From assembly GCF_003105115.1 (NCBI RefSeq), contig NZ_QETH01000009.1, positions 1 through 64,000 of the forward strand: a DNA stretch of 64,000 nt, given 5' to 3'. Origin of the DNA: Flavobacterium sp. HTF (GTDB lineage: Bacteria > Bacteroidota > Bacteroidia > Flavobacteriales > Flavobacteriaceae). Positions 52,905 through 61,583 of the stretch are shown piece after piece (positions within the stretch are counted from its first letter, which is position 1; each line of letters starts with the position of its first letter). The notes under the pieces are model-generated. The model ran no database searches and was not told where the DNA came from. It saw only the letters and a list, made by a program, of their open reading frames with translations. Position numbers and translations under genes: made by a program.

Positions 52905-53666
52905 TTATAGAATCTCTCCAACAAATTCTTCAATTTTCCCGCTTCCGTTTTCACTTAAATGTTTAATAAAAGCACTTCCAATAATAGCGCCTTTTGCATA
53001 TTTTGTCGCCTGAGTGAAAGTCTCTTTATTTGAAATTCCGAAACCAATAATCTGAGGATTTTTTAAATTCATGTTTGAAATTCTTTCGAAATAATCTTCC
53101 TGTACATTTCCAAAACCAGATTGAGAACCCGTAACACTTGCAGAACTTACCATATAAATAAATCCGCTTGAAACGCTGTCGATAAAACGAATGCGCTCAT
53201 CAGAAGTCTGAGGTGTAATCAGGAAAACATTGATTAATCCGTATTTTTCGAAAATGGCTTTGTACTCTTCAGCATAAACATCAACCGGAAGATCCGGAAT
53301 AATTAATCCGTCGATACCAATTTCTGCACATTTTTTACAAAAAGCTTCAAAACCGTATTGTAACATCGGGTTGAAATATCCCATTATAATCAACGGAATT
53401 TTTACGCTTTCGCGGATGTTTTTCAGCTGATCGAAAAGAAGTTGAGTCGTCATACCGTTTTTCAAAGCCTGGGTCGAACTTGCCTGAATGGTCGGGCCAT
53501 CGGCCAATGGATCACTAAACGGAAGTCCGATTTCTATTAAATCAACGCCATTTTTTTCTAAATCCTGAATAATCTGCACGGTATCATTTAAGTTAGGATA
53601 TCCCGCAGAAAAATAGATAGAAAGTATCTTTTTATCTTCTTGTAATTTTTGAGTTATTCTGTTCAT
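52905..53666 (-). CDS. trpA: Tryptophan synthase alpha subunit
   Basis: A 253-residue TIM-barrel enzyme. It cleaves indole-3-glycerol phosphate to indole and glyceraldehyde-3-phosphate. Catalytic Glu45 and Asp56 are in LIEIGLPFSDPLADGPTIQ. The family phrases SSASVTGSQSGFG and IIGFGISNKETF are also seen. It is last in the operon, 123 bp beyond the nitrilase-like gene. It is separated from trpB by two non-trp genes, unlike the usual adjacent trpB-trpA. Confidence 0.97.
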   Translation of the reverse strand: MNRITQKLQEDKKILSIYFSAGYPNLNDTVQIIQDLEKNGVDLIEIGLPFSDPLADGPTIQASSTQALKNGMTTQLLFDQLKNIRESVKIPLIIMGYFNPMLQYGFEAFCKKCAEIGIDGLIIPDLPVDVYAEEYKAIFEKYGLINVFLITPQTSDERIRFIDSVSSGFIYMVSSASVTGSQSGFGNVQEDYFERISNMNLKNPQIIGFGISNKETFTQATKYAKGAIIGSAFIKHLSENGSGKIEEFVGEIL

Positions 53667-53683
53667 TTTTAATATCTTTTTTC

Positions 53684-53721
53684 TCCTGCAAGTCCCGAAG
53701 TTTCGGGAAAACCTTGTAGGA
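53684..53721. repeat. Palindromic CCTGCAAG/CTTGTAGG repeat in the trpA leader
   Basis: Outer arms tcctgcaag (53684-53692) and cttgtagga (53713-53721), inner arms cccgaa and ttcggg (53694-53699 with 53702-53707). Related to the palindrome at 32131-32158. Confidence 0.75.
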
Positions 53722-53789
53722 ATGTTTGATTTTTTATTTTACAACTGATTTAAAAATATTTTTTGAAATCGTTTATTCAGATATTCTTT

Positions 53790-54527
53790 TTAAAGATTAA
53801 TAATCTTACTTGTCCAGTTATCATTTTGGCTTTCTGCCAATAATAATCCGGAATCTGAATCATTCATCTGAGCAACTAATTCTCCTTTGTTATTCCAGAA
53901 AGCGCTTTTTCCACCAGATGGATATCCCCAGGATTCTCCGCTAAAATTGGACATCAAAACATTCATTTTATGTTTCTCCGCATAACTTTGCAAATCCCTG
54001 TACGCATTTGGAATTCCGTTTGGTGAAAAGAAAATACTGGCAATATAAATTGAAGTTTCTTTTTCGGAAGCATTTTTCGGATGAAGCGGATTGTCAATAT
54101 CGGCACAAATGGCAAATGAAATTTTCTGGTTTTCAATCGTAATTACCGGATTGTAATCAAAAGAAGACTGGAAAAATTCATCTTCACCTTCATGCAAAAA
54201 CTGCTTTGTATATATAGAAACCGAGTTATCCGGAAAAATTATAAATTCACCAATAAACAATTCTGATGCAGTCTGAACAGGAGCGCCCGCAACAATAATG
54301 ATGTTGTGCTCAACAGCCAGTTCTTTTAAATGTTCTATTCTGGAATCGTCTTTAGCAAAAGCCAGTTCTGCCGCATTTTCTCTTTCATAACCTGTAATGG
54401 ATAATTCCGGAAAAACAATTAAATCAGCTCCTTCTTGCGCAGCTAATTTTATAAGTTCATAATGATCTGATAAATTAGATTCAATATCCCCGCGTTTTGG
54501 TTTTGTCTGTGCTGCTGCTAAAATCAT
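53790..54527 (-). CDS. Carbon-nitrogen hydrolase (nitrilase superfamily)
   Basis: A 245-residue enzyme with the Glu41-Lys108-Cys141 triad of the nitrilase superfamily (FPELSITGY, YTKQFLHEGE, FAICADIDNP). Members hydrolyse nitriles or amides, or transfer acyl groups. The exact substrate is not clear. The start is MILAAAQTKPKRGD. It follows the gamma-glutamylcyclotransferase-like gene by 13 bp within the trp operon, between trpB and trpA. Confidence 0.88.
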   Translation of the reverse strand: MILAAAQTKPKRGDIESNLSDHYELIKLAAQEGADLIVFPELSITGYERENAAELAFAKDDSRIEHLKELAVEHNIIIVAGAPVQTASELFIGEFIIFPDNSVSIYTKQFLHEGEDEFFQSSFDYNPVITIENQKISFAICADIDNPLHPKNASEKETSIYIASIFFSPNGIPNAYRDLQSYAEKHKMNVLMSNFSGESWGYPSGGKSAFWNNKGELVAQMNDSDSGLLLAESQNDNWTSKIINL

Positions 54528-54540
54528 TTTCTTTGGTTAA

Positions 54541-54861
54541 TTATAAATTTTCAATATAAATCCAGGCAATGATTCCCGATTTAAGTGTTACCTGAACTCT
54601 TTTGTAAGAGTTAGATTCGAATAAATCTGCTTTTGCCAGATCCGAGCTGGAAATATCGAAAACAATACCTTTTATAGCATCAGATAGATTATCGCTTGCA
54701 ACTGCCACAAAATAATCTGTCATTCCAAATTCTTCTTCGATCTGAAGGTCCTTTAGTTTGTAGCCTGAAAGCTGATCTCTTGTTCCGGTTAGTATTTTAT
54801 TAAAAACCTGCATTTGAATTTCTCTTGATTGTAATGTCCCGTATGAGAATATCTTTTCCAT
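54541..54861 (-). CDS. Gamma-glutamylcyclotransferase (AIG2)-like protein
   Basis: I place the start at MEKIFSYGTLQ (54861), giving 106 residues. The frame extends upstream to 54936, but that part is encoded by a repeat (54888-54974) and is not protein-like. The YGTLQ loop and LFESNSYKRVQV match the GGCT/AIG2 fold, which typically converts gamma-glutamyl compounds to pyroglutamate. The shortness leaves the catalytic Glu assignment uncertain. It lies between trpB and the nitrilase-like gene. Confidence 0.85.
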   Translation of the reverse strand: MEKIFSYGTLQSREIQMQVFNKILTGTRDQLSGYKLKDLQIEEEFGMTDYFVAVASDNLSDAIKGIVFDISSSDLAKADLFESNSYKRVQVTLKSGIIAWIYIENL

Positions 54862-54887
54862 AATACTATTTTTATTCTTATTTGTTT

Positions 54888-54974
54888 GCGTTAGGGATGG
54901 GAGCGGCATCCTTTTTTGTGGCTTTTTCTGCCACAAAAAAGATATAGCGGACAGCCCGACCCTTGGGTAACGCC
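54888..54974. repeat. Hairpin repeat between trpB and the GGCT-like gene
   Basis: Terminal arms gcgtta (54888-54893) and taacgc (54968-54973). The centre is a perfect 12-bp stem cttttttgtggc (54911-54922) with gccacaaaaaag (54930-54941). Typical of a dispersed element. Its 5' part gives a false N-terminal extension of the GGCT-like reading frame. Confidence 0.8.
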
Positions 54975-54990
54975 AAAATTATACTTTTTC

Positions 54991-56172
54991 CTATAATTTA
55001 AAATAATCTATGTAAGTATTTAAGTCTTTATCTCCTCTTCCGGAAAGACTTATTACAACAATATCGTCCGGTTTGAATTTTTTATCGTTTAAAACGGCCA
55101 AAGCGTGAGAAGATTCTATCGCAGGAATAATTCCTTCCAGCTTGCAAAGTTCCATTCCGGCTATCATCGCATCATCATCAGTAACAGAGAAAAATTCGCC
55201 TCTTCCGGTCTGCGCCAAATGAGCGTGCATTGGGCCAACACCAGGATAATCCAGACCTGCAGAAATAGAATACGGTTCTGTAATCTGTCCGTCTGTTGTT
55301 TGCATCAAAAGTGTTTTGCATCCGTGAATAATTCCCATTTTTCCCAGTTTACTGGTTGCGGCGCTATGACCGCTGTTTACTCCCAGTCCGGCAGCTTCAA
55401 CGGCAATAATTCCCACCGCAGGTTCGTGCAAAAAGTGATAAAAAGTTCCGGCTGCGTTACTTCCTCCGCCAATACAGGCCACAACATAATCAGGGTTTTC
55501 GCGCCCTTCTTTTTCTTTTAGCTGTGATTTGATTTCTTCTGAAATAATACTCTGAAAACGGGTCACCATATCCGGATAAGGATGCGGGCCAATTGCCGAA
55601 CCAATGATATAATGCGTATCAACAGGATTATTAATCCAGTCGCGGATAGCTTCATTAGTGGCATCTTTTAGGGTTCTTGATCCTGAAAGAGCCGGACGAA
55701 CTTCTGCGCCGAGCATTTTCATTCGGGCAACATTTGGAGCCTGACGCGCAATGTCGATTTCGCCCATATATACAATACATTCCAGGCCCATTAAAGCACA
55801 GACTGTAGCAGTTGCAACACCATGCTGACCCGCTCCGGTTTCGGCAATAATACGTTTTTTACCCAAGCGTTTTGCAACCAGAATCTGACCGATTGTATTG
55901 TTTATTTTATGTGCTCCGGTATGATTTAAATCTTCTCTTTTTAAGTAAATTTTGGTGTTGTATTTTTCGGATAAGCGGTTGGCATAATAAAGCGGACTTG
56001 GCCTCCCGACATAATCCCGAAGCAATTGATTGAACTCGGACTGAAAATCCGGCTCGGCCATAATTTTTAAATAATTCTGGCGTAATTCTTCTACATTTGG
56101 ATATAGCATTTCGGGAATATAAGCTCCTCCAAATTCTCCGTAATATCCTTTTTCGTCTACGTTAAAATTCAT
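54991..56172 (-). CDS. trpB: Tryptophan synthase beta subunit
   Basis: A 393-residue PLP enzyme that joins indole and serine into tryptophan. Lys89 in HTGAHKINN is the PLP lysine. The phrases [34 protein letters not shown] and [14 protein letters not shown] are typical of TrpB1. Its start is 11 bp after the trpF stop. It is separated from trpA by the GGCT- and nitrilase-like genes. Confidence 0.97.
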   Translation of the reverse strand: MNFNVDEKGYYGEFGGAYIPEMLYPNVEELRQNYLKIMAEPDFQSEFNQLLRDYVGRPSPLYYANRLSEKYNTKIYLKREDLNHTGAHKINNTIGQILVAKRLGKKRIIAETGAGQHGVATATVCALMGLECIVYMGEIDIARQAPNVARMKMLGAEVRPALSGSRTLKDATNEAIRDWINNPVDTHYIIGSAIGPHPYPDMVTRFQSIISEEIKSQLKEKEGRENPDYVVACIGGGSNAAGTFYHFLHEPAVGIIAVEAAGLGVNSGHSAATSKLGKMGIIHGCKTLLMQTTDGQITEPYSISAGLDYPGVGPMHAHLAQTGRGEFFSVTDDDAMIAGMELCKLEGIIPAIESSHALAVLNDKKFKPDDIVVISLSGRGDKDLNTYIDYFKL

Positions 56173-56183
56173 TTTTTTAAATT

Positions 56184-56816
56184 TTAAAAGTTTGCAACTT
56201 CAAATTTTCGTTTGAAATTGGTTAATAGATTTTTGTTTTTCAGCCCCGGTTCGATTTCAAATTTACTATTTACATCAACAGCATAAATAGGCAAGTTGCT
56301 TTTTGAAATTTCCTCTATGGCTTTTAATTCATTAATTCCGATTCCGCCGCTCAAAAAGAAGGGTTTGTCCGAATTGTATTTTTTCAATATTGTCCAGTCA
56401 AAAGTGGTTCCGTTACCGCCCGGTAATTTTCCTTTGGTGTCAAATAAAAAATAATCACACACTGGTTCAAAAGGTTTTATGACTTCAAAATCAAAATTGT
56501 CATCGGCAGAAAAGGCTTTTATGATTTCGACTTTTTTTGGCAATTGTTTCTTTAATTCTGATATAAATTCAACCGATTCGTTTCCGTGTAACTGAACGGC
56601 TTGTAAATTATGTTTTTTGACCTTTTCTAAAATTTCTTCCTGGCTCTGATTTACAAAAACGCCTACTTTTTTAATTGTTTTTATAAGTTCAGGAATGTCT
56701 TGGGTAATGTATCGTGCGGATTTGTCCCAGAAAATAAATCCCATATAATCGGGCAGGAGCGAACCTACTTCGATTATATTTTCGGGATATTTCATACCGC
56801 ATATTTTGAGTTTCAT
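56184..56816 (-). CDS. trpF: Phosphoribosylanthranilate isomerase
   Basis: A 210-residue TIM-barrel enzyme. The conserved start [14 protein letters not shown] gives the catalytic Cys7, and the acidic residue is in [18 protein letters not shown]. The phosphate-binding site is in [10 protein letters not shown] and [17 protein letters not shown]. It isomerises phosphoribosylanthranilate for the tryptophan pathway. Its start lies 147 bp after trpC, with a third type of short repeat in between. Confidence 0.95.
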   Translation of the reverse strand: MKLKICGMKYPENIIEVGSLLPDYMGFIFWDKSARYITQDIPELIKTIKKVGVFVNQSQEEILEKVKKHNLQAVQLHGNESVEFISELKKQLPKKVEIIKAFSADDNFDFEVIKPFEPVCDYFLFDTKGKLPGGNGTTFDWTILKKYNSDKPFFLSGGIGINELKAIEEISKSNLPIYAVDVNSKFEIEPGLKNKNLLTNFKRKFEVANF

Positions 56817-56819
56817 TTT

Positions 56820-56963
56820 TTTTATGCTTTAGGCAATAAGCTTTAAGCTTTAGGCTTTGTACTTTATGCTGATTCTTTTTTATGCTTTAAGCAATACGCT
56901 TAGACTTTAATGTTTAATTTTTTTTCGATGTTTGTTAAAAGCTTACAGCCTATAGCTTACGGC
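56820..56963. repeat. Short-unit GCTTTAAGC-type repeat between trpC and trpF
   Basis: Degenerate copies of a GCTTTAGGC/GCTTTAAGC unit (about 56823-56905) and of a related GCTTACAGC unit (about 56940-56970). Self-complementary, so it can form hairpins. The unit differs in both length and sequence from the octamer and heptamer types. Confidence 0.7.
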
Positions 56964-57743
56964 TTACAGCTGACTTATAAAGTCAATAGCTGCCTGGCCG
57001 GCGTTATCGGTTTTCATGAAGTTTTCTCCAATTAAGAAACCTTTGTAGCCGTATGGTTTTAGTTCCTGAATGGCTTCGATTGATGAAATACCGCTTTCTG
57101 AAACTTTTACAAAATCATCCGGAATTTGCGATGCTAATTCTTTGCTGAAATCCAGACTTACTTTGAATGTTTTTAAATTTCGGTTGTTTACCCCAATCAT
57201 ATCTAAAGTTGGCATAATCGATTTTTCTAATTCTTCCTGATTGTGAACTTCCAGTAAAACTTCTAAACCTAATTTTTGAGCAAATTCAGATAATGATTTG
57301 ATTTCGTCACGGGTCAAAACGGCTGCAATCAGTAAAATCAAATCGGCTCCGTGAGCTTTGGCTTCCAAAATCTGATATTCATCTACTATAAATTCTTTTC
57401 GCAAAAGCGGAATATTTACAGACGCTCTTGCTAAAAGCAAATCGTCTAAAGAACCTCCGAAATATTTTCCGTCAGTCAAAACAGAAATTCCGCAGGCACC
57501 GGCATTTTCGTATCCTTTTACAACTTCTTCAACCGTAAAATTATTGTTGATGATTGATTTTGAAGGAGAACGACGTTTATGTTCGGCTATAACTCCCGAA
57601 TTGCTTTCTTTTAATTTATGGCTCAGGGAAATGGTTTTTCTTTCAAAAAAAACAGAACTTTCCAATTGCGAAACCGGAATGATTGATTTTTTCAGAAGTA
57701 CTTCTCGTTGTTTATCAAATATTATTTTATCTAAGATATTCAT
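56964..57743 (-). CDS. trpC: Indole-3-glycerol-phosphate synthase
   Basis: A 259-residue TIM-barrel enzyme that closes the indole ring. Family phrases are VIAEHKRRSPSKSIIN (with the catalytic Lys), LLRKEFIVDEYQILEAKAHGADLILLIAAVL, GVNNRNLKTF and SESGISSIEAIQ. The phosphate-binding end is FLIGENFMKTDNAG. Length is normal. Upstream of it the gap to trpD (57744-57815) carries the heptamer inverted repeat. Confidence 0.96.
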   Translation of the reverse strand: MNILDKIIFDKQREVLLKKSIIPVSQLESSVFFERKTISLSHKLKESNSGVIAEHKRRSPSKSIINNNFTVEEVVKGYENAGACGISVLTDGKYFGGSLDDLLLARASVNIPLLRKEFIVDEYQILEAKAHGADLILLIAAVLTRDEIKSLSEFAQKLGLEVLLEVHNQEELEKSIMPTLDMIGVNNRNLKTFKVSLDFSKELASQIPDDFVKVSESGISSIEAIQELKPYGYKGFLIGENFMKTDNAGQAAIDFISQL

Positions 57744-57752
57744 TGTTTATTT

Positions 57753-57811
57753 GTTTCAGGTTTCAAGTTTCAGGTTTGCTCCAACAACTAGAAACCTGAA
57801 ACTTGAAACAA
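57753..57811. repeat. Heptamer inverted repeat between trpC and trpD
   Basis: Left arm of 7-bp units tttcagg, tttcaag and tttcagg (57754-57774), right arm aaacctg, aaacttg and aaacaat (57792-57811), in inverted orientation. Forms a clear hairpin. Confidence 0.85.
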
Positions 57812-57815
57812 TTCT

Positions 57816-58808
57816 TTACTTGCTTAGTTCTTGTAATTTTTTGAGTGCCTGATGTCCTTTACCGGAAAATAGACTTTCTTTGGCAAGTTCAAAACCTTCT
57901 TGCGGACTGCACTTTGTTACTGTCGAAATTGCCATTGCAGCATTGGCACAAACCACATTATTTTGTGCTTCGTTTCCTTTTCCTGAAATGATAGTAGTAA
58001 ACATTTCTGCTGATTCTTCAATTGTTTTTCCGCCTTCGATTTCCGTTTGAGATAAAAGACGAACGCCAAAATCTTCCGGTTTCAACATTCCTTCCATGTG
58101 GCTGGTAATGATTTTAGTAGGTCCGGTTAATGAAATTTCGTCATAACCGTCAAGCGAATGCAAAATCGTAAAATTGACATTGGTATTTTGGTATAAATAG
58201 GCATACATTCTCGCTAGTTCCAAATTGAAAACCCCTACCAGCTGATTGTTTGGAAATGACGGATTTACCATAGGTCCCAACATATTAAAAAAGGTTTTTA
58301 CAGCCAGTTCTTTTCTGATTGGGCCGACATTTTTCATCGCCGGGTGAAACAGGGGAGCGTGCAGCACACAAATTCCGGCCTGATCGATACATTTTTCTAA
58401 AAACGAAGGATCATTACTGAATTTAATACCCATTTTTTCCATTACGTTGCTTGATCCTGAAATAGATGAAACCCCGTAATTTCCGTGCTTGGCTACTTTT
58501 ATTCCGGCTCCGGCTGCTATAAATGAAGCTAAGGTCGAAATGTTGAACGTATCTTTTCCGTCACCGCCCGTTCCGCACAAATCGATGGTATTGTAAGCTG
58601 ATAAATCAACACGAATGCATAATTCCAATAAAGCTTCGCGAAAGCCCGAAAGCTCGTCAATCGTAATGCTTCGCATCATAAAAACAGTCAAAAAAGCCGA
58701 AATCTGACTTGGATTATACTGACCGCTTGAAATATTAATCAATACGTTTTTTGCTTCTTCTTTTGAAAGTATTTCGTGATTGATTAATTTGTTTAATATA
58801 GTTTTCAT
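57816..58808 (-). CDS. trpD: Anthranilate phosphoribosyltransferase
   Basis: A 330-residue enzyme. The PRPP site is seen in DLCGTGGDGKDTFNIST, KHGNYGVSSISGSSNVMEKMG and NVGPIRKELAVKTFFNMLGP. The N-terminal helical domain starts MKTILNKLINHEILSKEEAKNVL. It joins anthranilate to PRPP. It is a separate protein, not fused to trpG. The gap to trpG carries both an octamer and a heptamer repeat. Confidence 0.97.
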   Translation of the reverse strand: MKTILNKLINHEILSKEEAKNVLINISSGQYNPSQISAFLTVFMMRSITIDELSGFREALLELCIRVDLSAYNTIDLCGTGGDGKDTFNISTLASFIAAGAGIKVAKHGNYGVSSISGSSNVMEKMGIKFSNDPSFLEKCIDQAGICVLHAPLFHPAMKNVGPIRKELAVKTFFNMLGPMVNPSFPNNQLVGVFNLELARMYAYLYQNTNVNFTILHSLDGYDEISLTGPTKIITSHMEGMLKPEDFGVRLLSQTEIEGGKTIEESAEMFTTIISGKGNEAQNNVVCANAAMAISTVTKCSPQEGFELAKESLFSGKGHQALKKLQELSK

Positions 58809-58813
58809 TTTTT

Positions 58814-58904
58814 CTTTAAGTTGCTAAGGTTCTAAGTTGCTGAGATACTGAGTTTTTGTTTCAAGTTTCAAGTTTTCGCTAACCTGAAACCTGAAACCTG
58901 AAAC
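58814..58904. repeat. Octamer plus heptamer repeats between trpD and trpG
   Basis: Octamer units taagttg, ctaaggtt, ctaagttg, ctgagata and ctgagttt (58817-58855). Directly after, heptamer-type tttcaag, tttcaag (about 58859-58872) with its inverse cctgaaa repeated three times (58883-58903). Confidence 0.85.
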
Positions 58905-58915
58905 AAAATTTTATT

Positions 58916-59482
58916 TTAACTCTTAATCCAGTTCTCTAAAATTCTTTTTCCTTTTGGAGTTAAAACACTTTCGGGATGAAACTGAACGCCTCTTACATCA
59001 TAATTTTTGTGTCTTAATGACATGATTTGACCGTTTTCGTCTATTGAAGTTGCTTCCAGAACGTCTGGTAAATTAGCGTCAACCACCCACGAGTGATACC
59101 TTCCCACTTCGAATTCATTCCCTAAACCTTCAAACAAAATTTCGTCTGAAACTACTGTTTTTACATTTGTAGCAACTCCATGGTATACTTTGTCAAGATT
59201 TGAAAGTGTTCCTCCAAAAACTTCTCCTATTGCCTGCTGTCCTAAACAAACGCCTAAAATACTTTTTGTTGGAGCATATTTTTCGATTACCGCTTTTAAT
59301 AAACCGGCTTCATCAGGAATTCCGGGGCCTGGCGAAAGCAATATTTTATCGAAAGAAGCGATTTCGTCAATTTCGAATTCGTCGTTTCTGTAAACCGTAA
59401 CTTCGCAGTTTAAATCTTCTAAATAGTGCACTAAATTGTAAGTGAAACTATCGTAATTGTCTATAACTAATATTTTTTTCAT
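58916..59482 (-). CDS. trpG: Anthranilate synthase component II (glutamine amidotransferase)
   Basis: A 188-residue class I amidotransferase. The triad is Cys79 (GVCLGQQAIG), His169 and Glu171 (VQFHPESVLT), and the oxyanion motif is LSPGPGIPDEAG. It supplies ammonia to TrpE. Length is normal. The start is MKKILVIDNYDSFTYNLV. Confidence 0.97.
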   Translation of the reverse strand: MKKILVIDNYDSFTYNLVHYLEDLNCEVTVYRNDEFEIDEIASFDKILLSPGPGIPDEAGLLKAVIEKYAPTKSILGVCLGQQAIGEVFGGTLSNLDKVYHGVATNVKTVVSDEILFEGLGNEFEVGRYHSWVVDANLPDVLEATSIDENGQIMSLRHKNYDVRGVQFHPESVLTPKGKRILENWIKS

Positions 59483-59486
59483 TTTT

Positions 59487-59562
59487 CTTAAGGTTCTAAG
59501 TTGCTACGGTTCTGAGTTACTAAGTTTCAACTTGAAACCTGAAACAAAGAAAACCTGAAACT
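59487..59562. repeat. Octamer and heptamer repeats between trpG and the lipoprotein gene
   Basis: Octamers cttaaggtt, ctaagttg, ctacggtt, ctgagtta and ctaagttt (59487-59526), then short heptamer copies cttgaaacctgaaac and aaacctgaaac (59531-59561). Confidence 0.8.
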
Positions 59563-59569
59563 AAATTTT

Positions 59570-60013
59570 CTATTTTTCCCGAACGTATTTTTCATTGATA
59601 ATACGGTCGATTCCTAATTTTTCTACTTTTTCGATTCCTTTTTGAATCAGAGTGTCATTTTTAATTTTTACTACAAATTCAAATTTGCCGTTTTCCCATT
59701 GCCTGTTATTAAAAAACTCCAGATTTTCTGTGTATATACTGTCTTTTAAAGTGTATTTTCCGCCTCCGCCAAAAAACACGGCATTTGTTGAATCCTTGCC
59801 ATTATGTAAATCATGATTGAAAAAAGCAAAATGGGTATCATTTATAATTTTAATCATTTTTGTTTTTGGATTGAAAGTCGAAAACGTTGAATCTTTTTCT
59901 GTTGTTTCAGCTGATATAAGACGCCAGGTTCCCTGAATTGAATTCTCCCTTTTTTCTGAATTACAAGAGGTTATAGTAACGATTAAAATTAAAATTGATA
60001 ATGCTTTTTTCAT
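59570..60013 (-). CDS. Lipocalin-like lipoprotein of unknown function
   Basis: A 147-residue lipoprotein (lipobox TITSC, Cys17). The body is all-beta, with QGTWRLISAETTEKDSTFSTFNPKTKMIKIINDTHFAFFNH and GGGGKYTLKDSIYTENLEFF, in the pattern of the lipocalin-like domain that occurs in many Bacteroidota lipoproteins. Ligand unknown. It is placed inside the trp operon between trpG and trpE, with no obvious link to tryptophan. Confidence 0.72.
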   Translation of the reverse strand: MKKALSILILIVTITSCNSEKRENSIQGTWRLISAETTEKDSTFSTFNPKTKMIKIINDTHFAFFNHDLHNGKDSTNAVFFGGGGKYTLKDSIYTENLEFFNNRQWENGKFEFVVKIKNDTLIQKGIEKVEKLGIDRIINEKYVREK

Positions 60014-60033
60014 GATTTTGTGGTTTTTGGTTA

Positions 60034-60120
60034 TTGTTTCAGGTTTCAGGTTTCACGTTCCAACAACTTGACCCGAGGCTGAAAGCCGAACGGGCGAAGC
60101 AAACTTGAAACCTGAAACAA
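60034..60120. repeat. Heptamer inverted repeat between the lipoprotein gene and trpE
   Basis: Left arm tttcaggtttcaggtttcac (60037-60057), right arm aaacttgaaacctgaaacaa (60101-60120). The centre is a longer GC-rich segment with gaggctgaaagccga. Confidence 0.85.
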
Positions 60121-60127
60121 AAGAAAT

Positions 60128-61528
60128 CTATATTTGTTCTGCCATTTCAAGCGCAGTATTCAACGCTCTTAATTTATTATACACTTCCTGCATTTCGCTT
60201 TCTTCATCTGAGCTGGCAACAATTCCGGCACCGGCCTGACAATGCAGCTGATGGTTTTTGGAAAGGAAAGTCCGGATCATAATAGCATGATTAAAATTGC
60301 CTTCAAAGTCCATAAAGCCAATGGCACCGCCATAAAAATTACGATTGGTTTTTTCATAATCTTCGATTAACTGCATGGCTCTGTGTTTTGGTGCACCGCT
60401 CAAAGTTCCTGCCGGGAAAGTATCGGCAACAACCTGCATGGTAGTGGCTTTTTCATGTAAATGTCCCGTAACTTTTGATACTAAGTGAATTACATGCGAG
60501 AAAAACTGAACTTCTCTGTATTTTTCTACGTTTACATCGTGTCCGTTTCGGCTTAAATCATTTCTTGCCAAATCGACAAGCATTACGTGTTCGCTGTTTT
60601 CTTTTTTATCTTCAGAAAGTTCTTTTGCCAAAAGAGCGTCGCGTTCGTCATTTCCGGTTCTTTTGAAAGTTCCTGCGATTGGGTGAATTTCGGCCTTTCT
60701 GTTTTTTACAATAATTTGTGCTTCAGGAGAAGAACCGAATATTTTGAAATCGCCATAATCAAAAAAGAATAGATATGGAGATGGATTAATACTTCTTAAA
60801 GCTCTGTAAACATTAAATTCATCACCTTTAAATCCTTGTGTAAAACGACGTGATAAAACCAGTTGGAAAACGTCTCCGCGGAAACAGTGTTTTTTAGCTA
60901 AAGCCACATTATGTTTAAATTCTTCATCGGTAAGGTTTGAGAATCCTTCGCCTTCTTTGGTGAACTTATAGGAAGCAATATTTCTGGATTGCAATAATTG
61001 CTCAATTTCTGCAATGTTGTTTTTTCCATCAACGCTGTGGCAGAAAATATAAGCTTCGTTTTTGAAGTGATTTATGGCAATGATATTTTGATACACCGCA
61101 TAAAATACGTCCGGAATTGAAGTCGCGTTGTCTTTTTTAGCAATGGAAACTTTTTCGAAATAACGAACAGCATCGTAAGAAATGTATCCGAATAAACCGT
61201 TGTTAATGAATTTGAAATCATTTTTCTCAGACTTAAACTGACTTGAAAATTCCTGAATTATTTCCGGAATATTCGTTGAAGCATCTACTGAAATTGTTTC
61301 TGCAGTTCCGTCAGGAAACGTTTTTGTGATCACTTCGTTTTCGATTTTAATCGTTGCAATCGGGTTACAGCAAACGTAAGAGAAACTATTGTCATTTCCG
61401 TGATAATCACTACTTTCCAGTAACAGACTGTTTGGAAATTTATCTCTTATCTTAAAATAAATACTTACCGGCGTGATGGTGTCTGCCAGAATTTGTTTGT
61501 AGTGTGTGTTGAGTATAAAAGGTTTCAA
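60128..61528 (-). CDS. trpE: Anthranilate synthase component I
   Basis: A 466-residue chorismate-binding enzyme. The feedback (Trp-binding) motif LLESS is at residues 37-41, which suggests inhibition by tryptophan. The catalytic C-terminal domain has SPEAQIIVKNRKAEIHPIAGTFKRTGNDERDALLAKEL, EHVMLVDLARNDLSRN and DTFPAGTLSGAPKHRAMQLI. It works with TrpG on the first step of the pathway. The gene is first in the operon and is preceded by a Trp-rich leader peptide and a terminator. Confidence 0.97.
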   Translation of the reverse strand: MKPFILNTHYKQILADTITPVSIYFKIRDKFPNSLLLESSDYHGNDNSFSYVCCNPIATIKIENEVITKTFPDGTAETISVDASTNIPEIIQEFSSQFKSEKNDFKFINNGLFGYISYDAVRYFEKVSIAKKDNATSIPDVFYAVYQNIIAINHFKNEAYIFCHSVDGKNNIAEIEQLLQSRNIASYKFTKEGEGFSNLTDEEFKHNVALAKKHCFRGDVFQLVLSRRFTQGFKGDEFNVYRALRSINPSPYLFFFDYGDFKIFGSSPEAQIIVKNRKAEIHPIAGTFKRTGNDERDALLAKELSEDKKENSEHVMLVDLARNDLSRNGHDVNVEKYREVQFFSHVIHLVSKVTGHLHEKATTMQVVADTFPAGTLSGAPKHRAMQLIEDYEKTNRNFYGGAIGFMDFEGNFNHAIMIRTFLSKNHQLHCQAGAGIVASSDEESEMQEVYNKLRALNTALEMAEQI

Positions 61529-61583
61529 TGTATATAGATTTTAATTTTTTAATATTTTTTGTGTTTTGGTTTGAACCAAAAAA

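Noticed and set aside
55105..55521. 138-codon plus-strand ORF opposite trpB
   Set aside because: TrpB is fully conserved across this part, and the shadow ORF begins inside it with no start signal.
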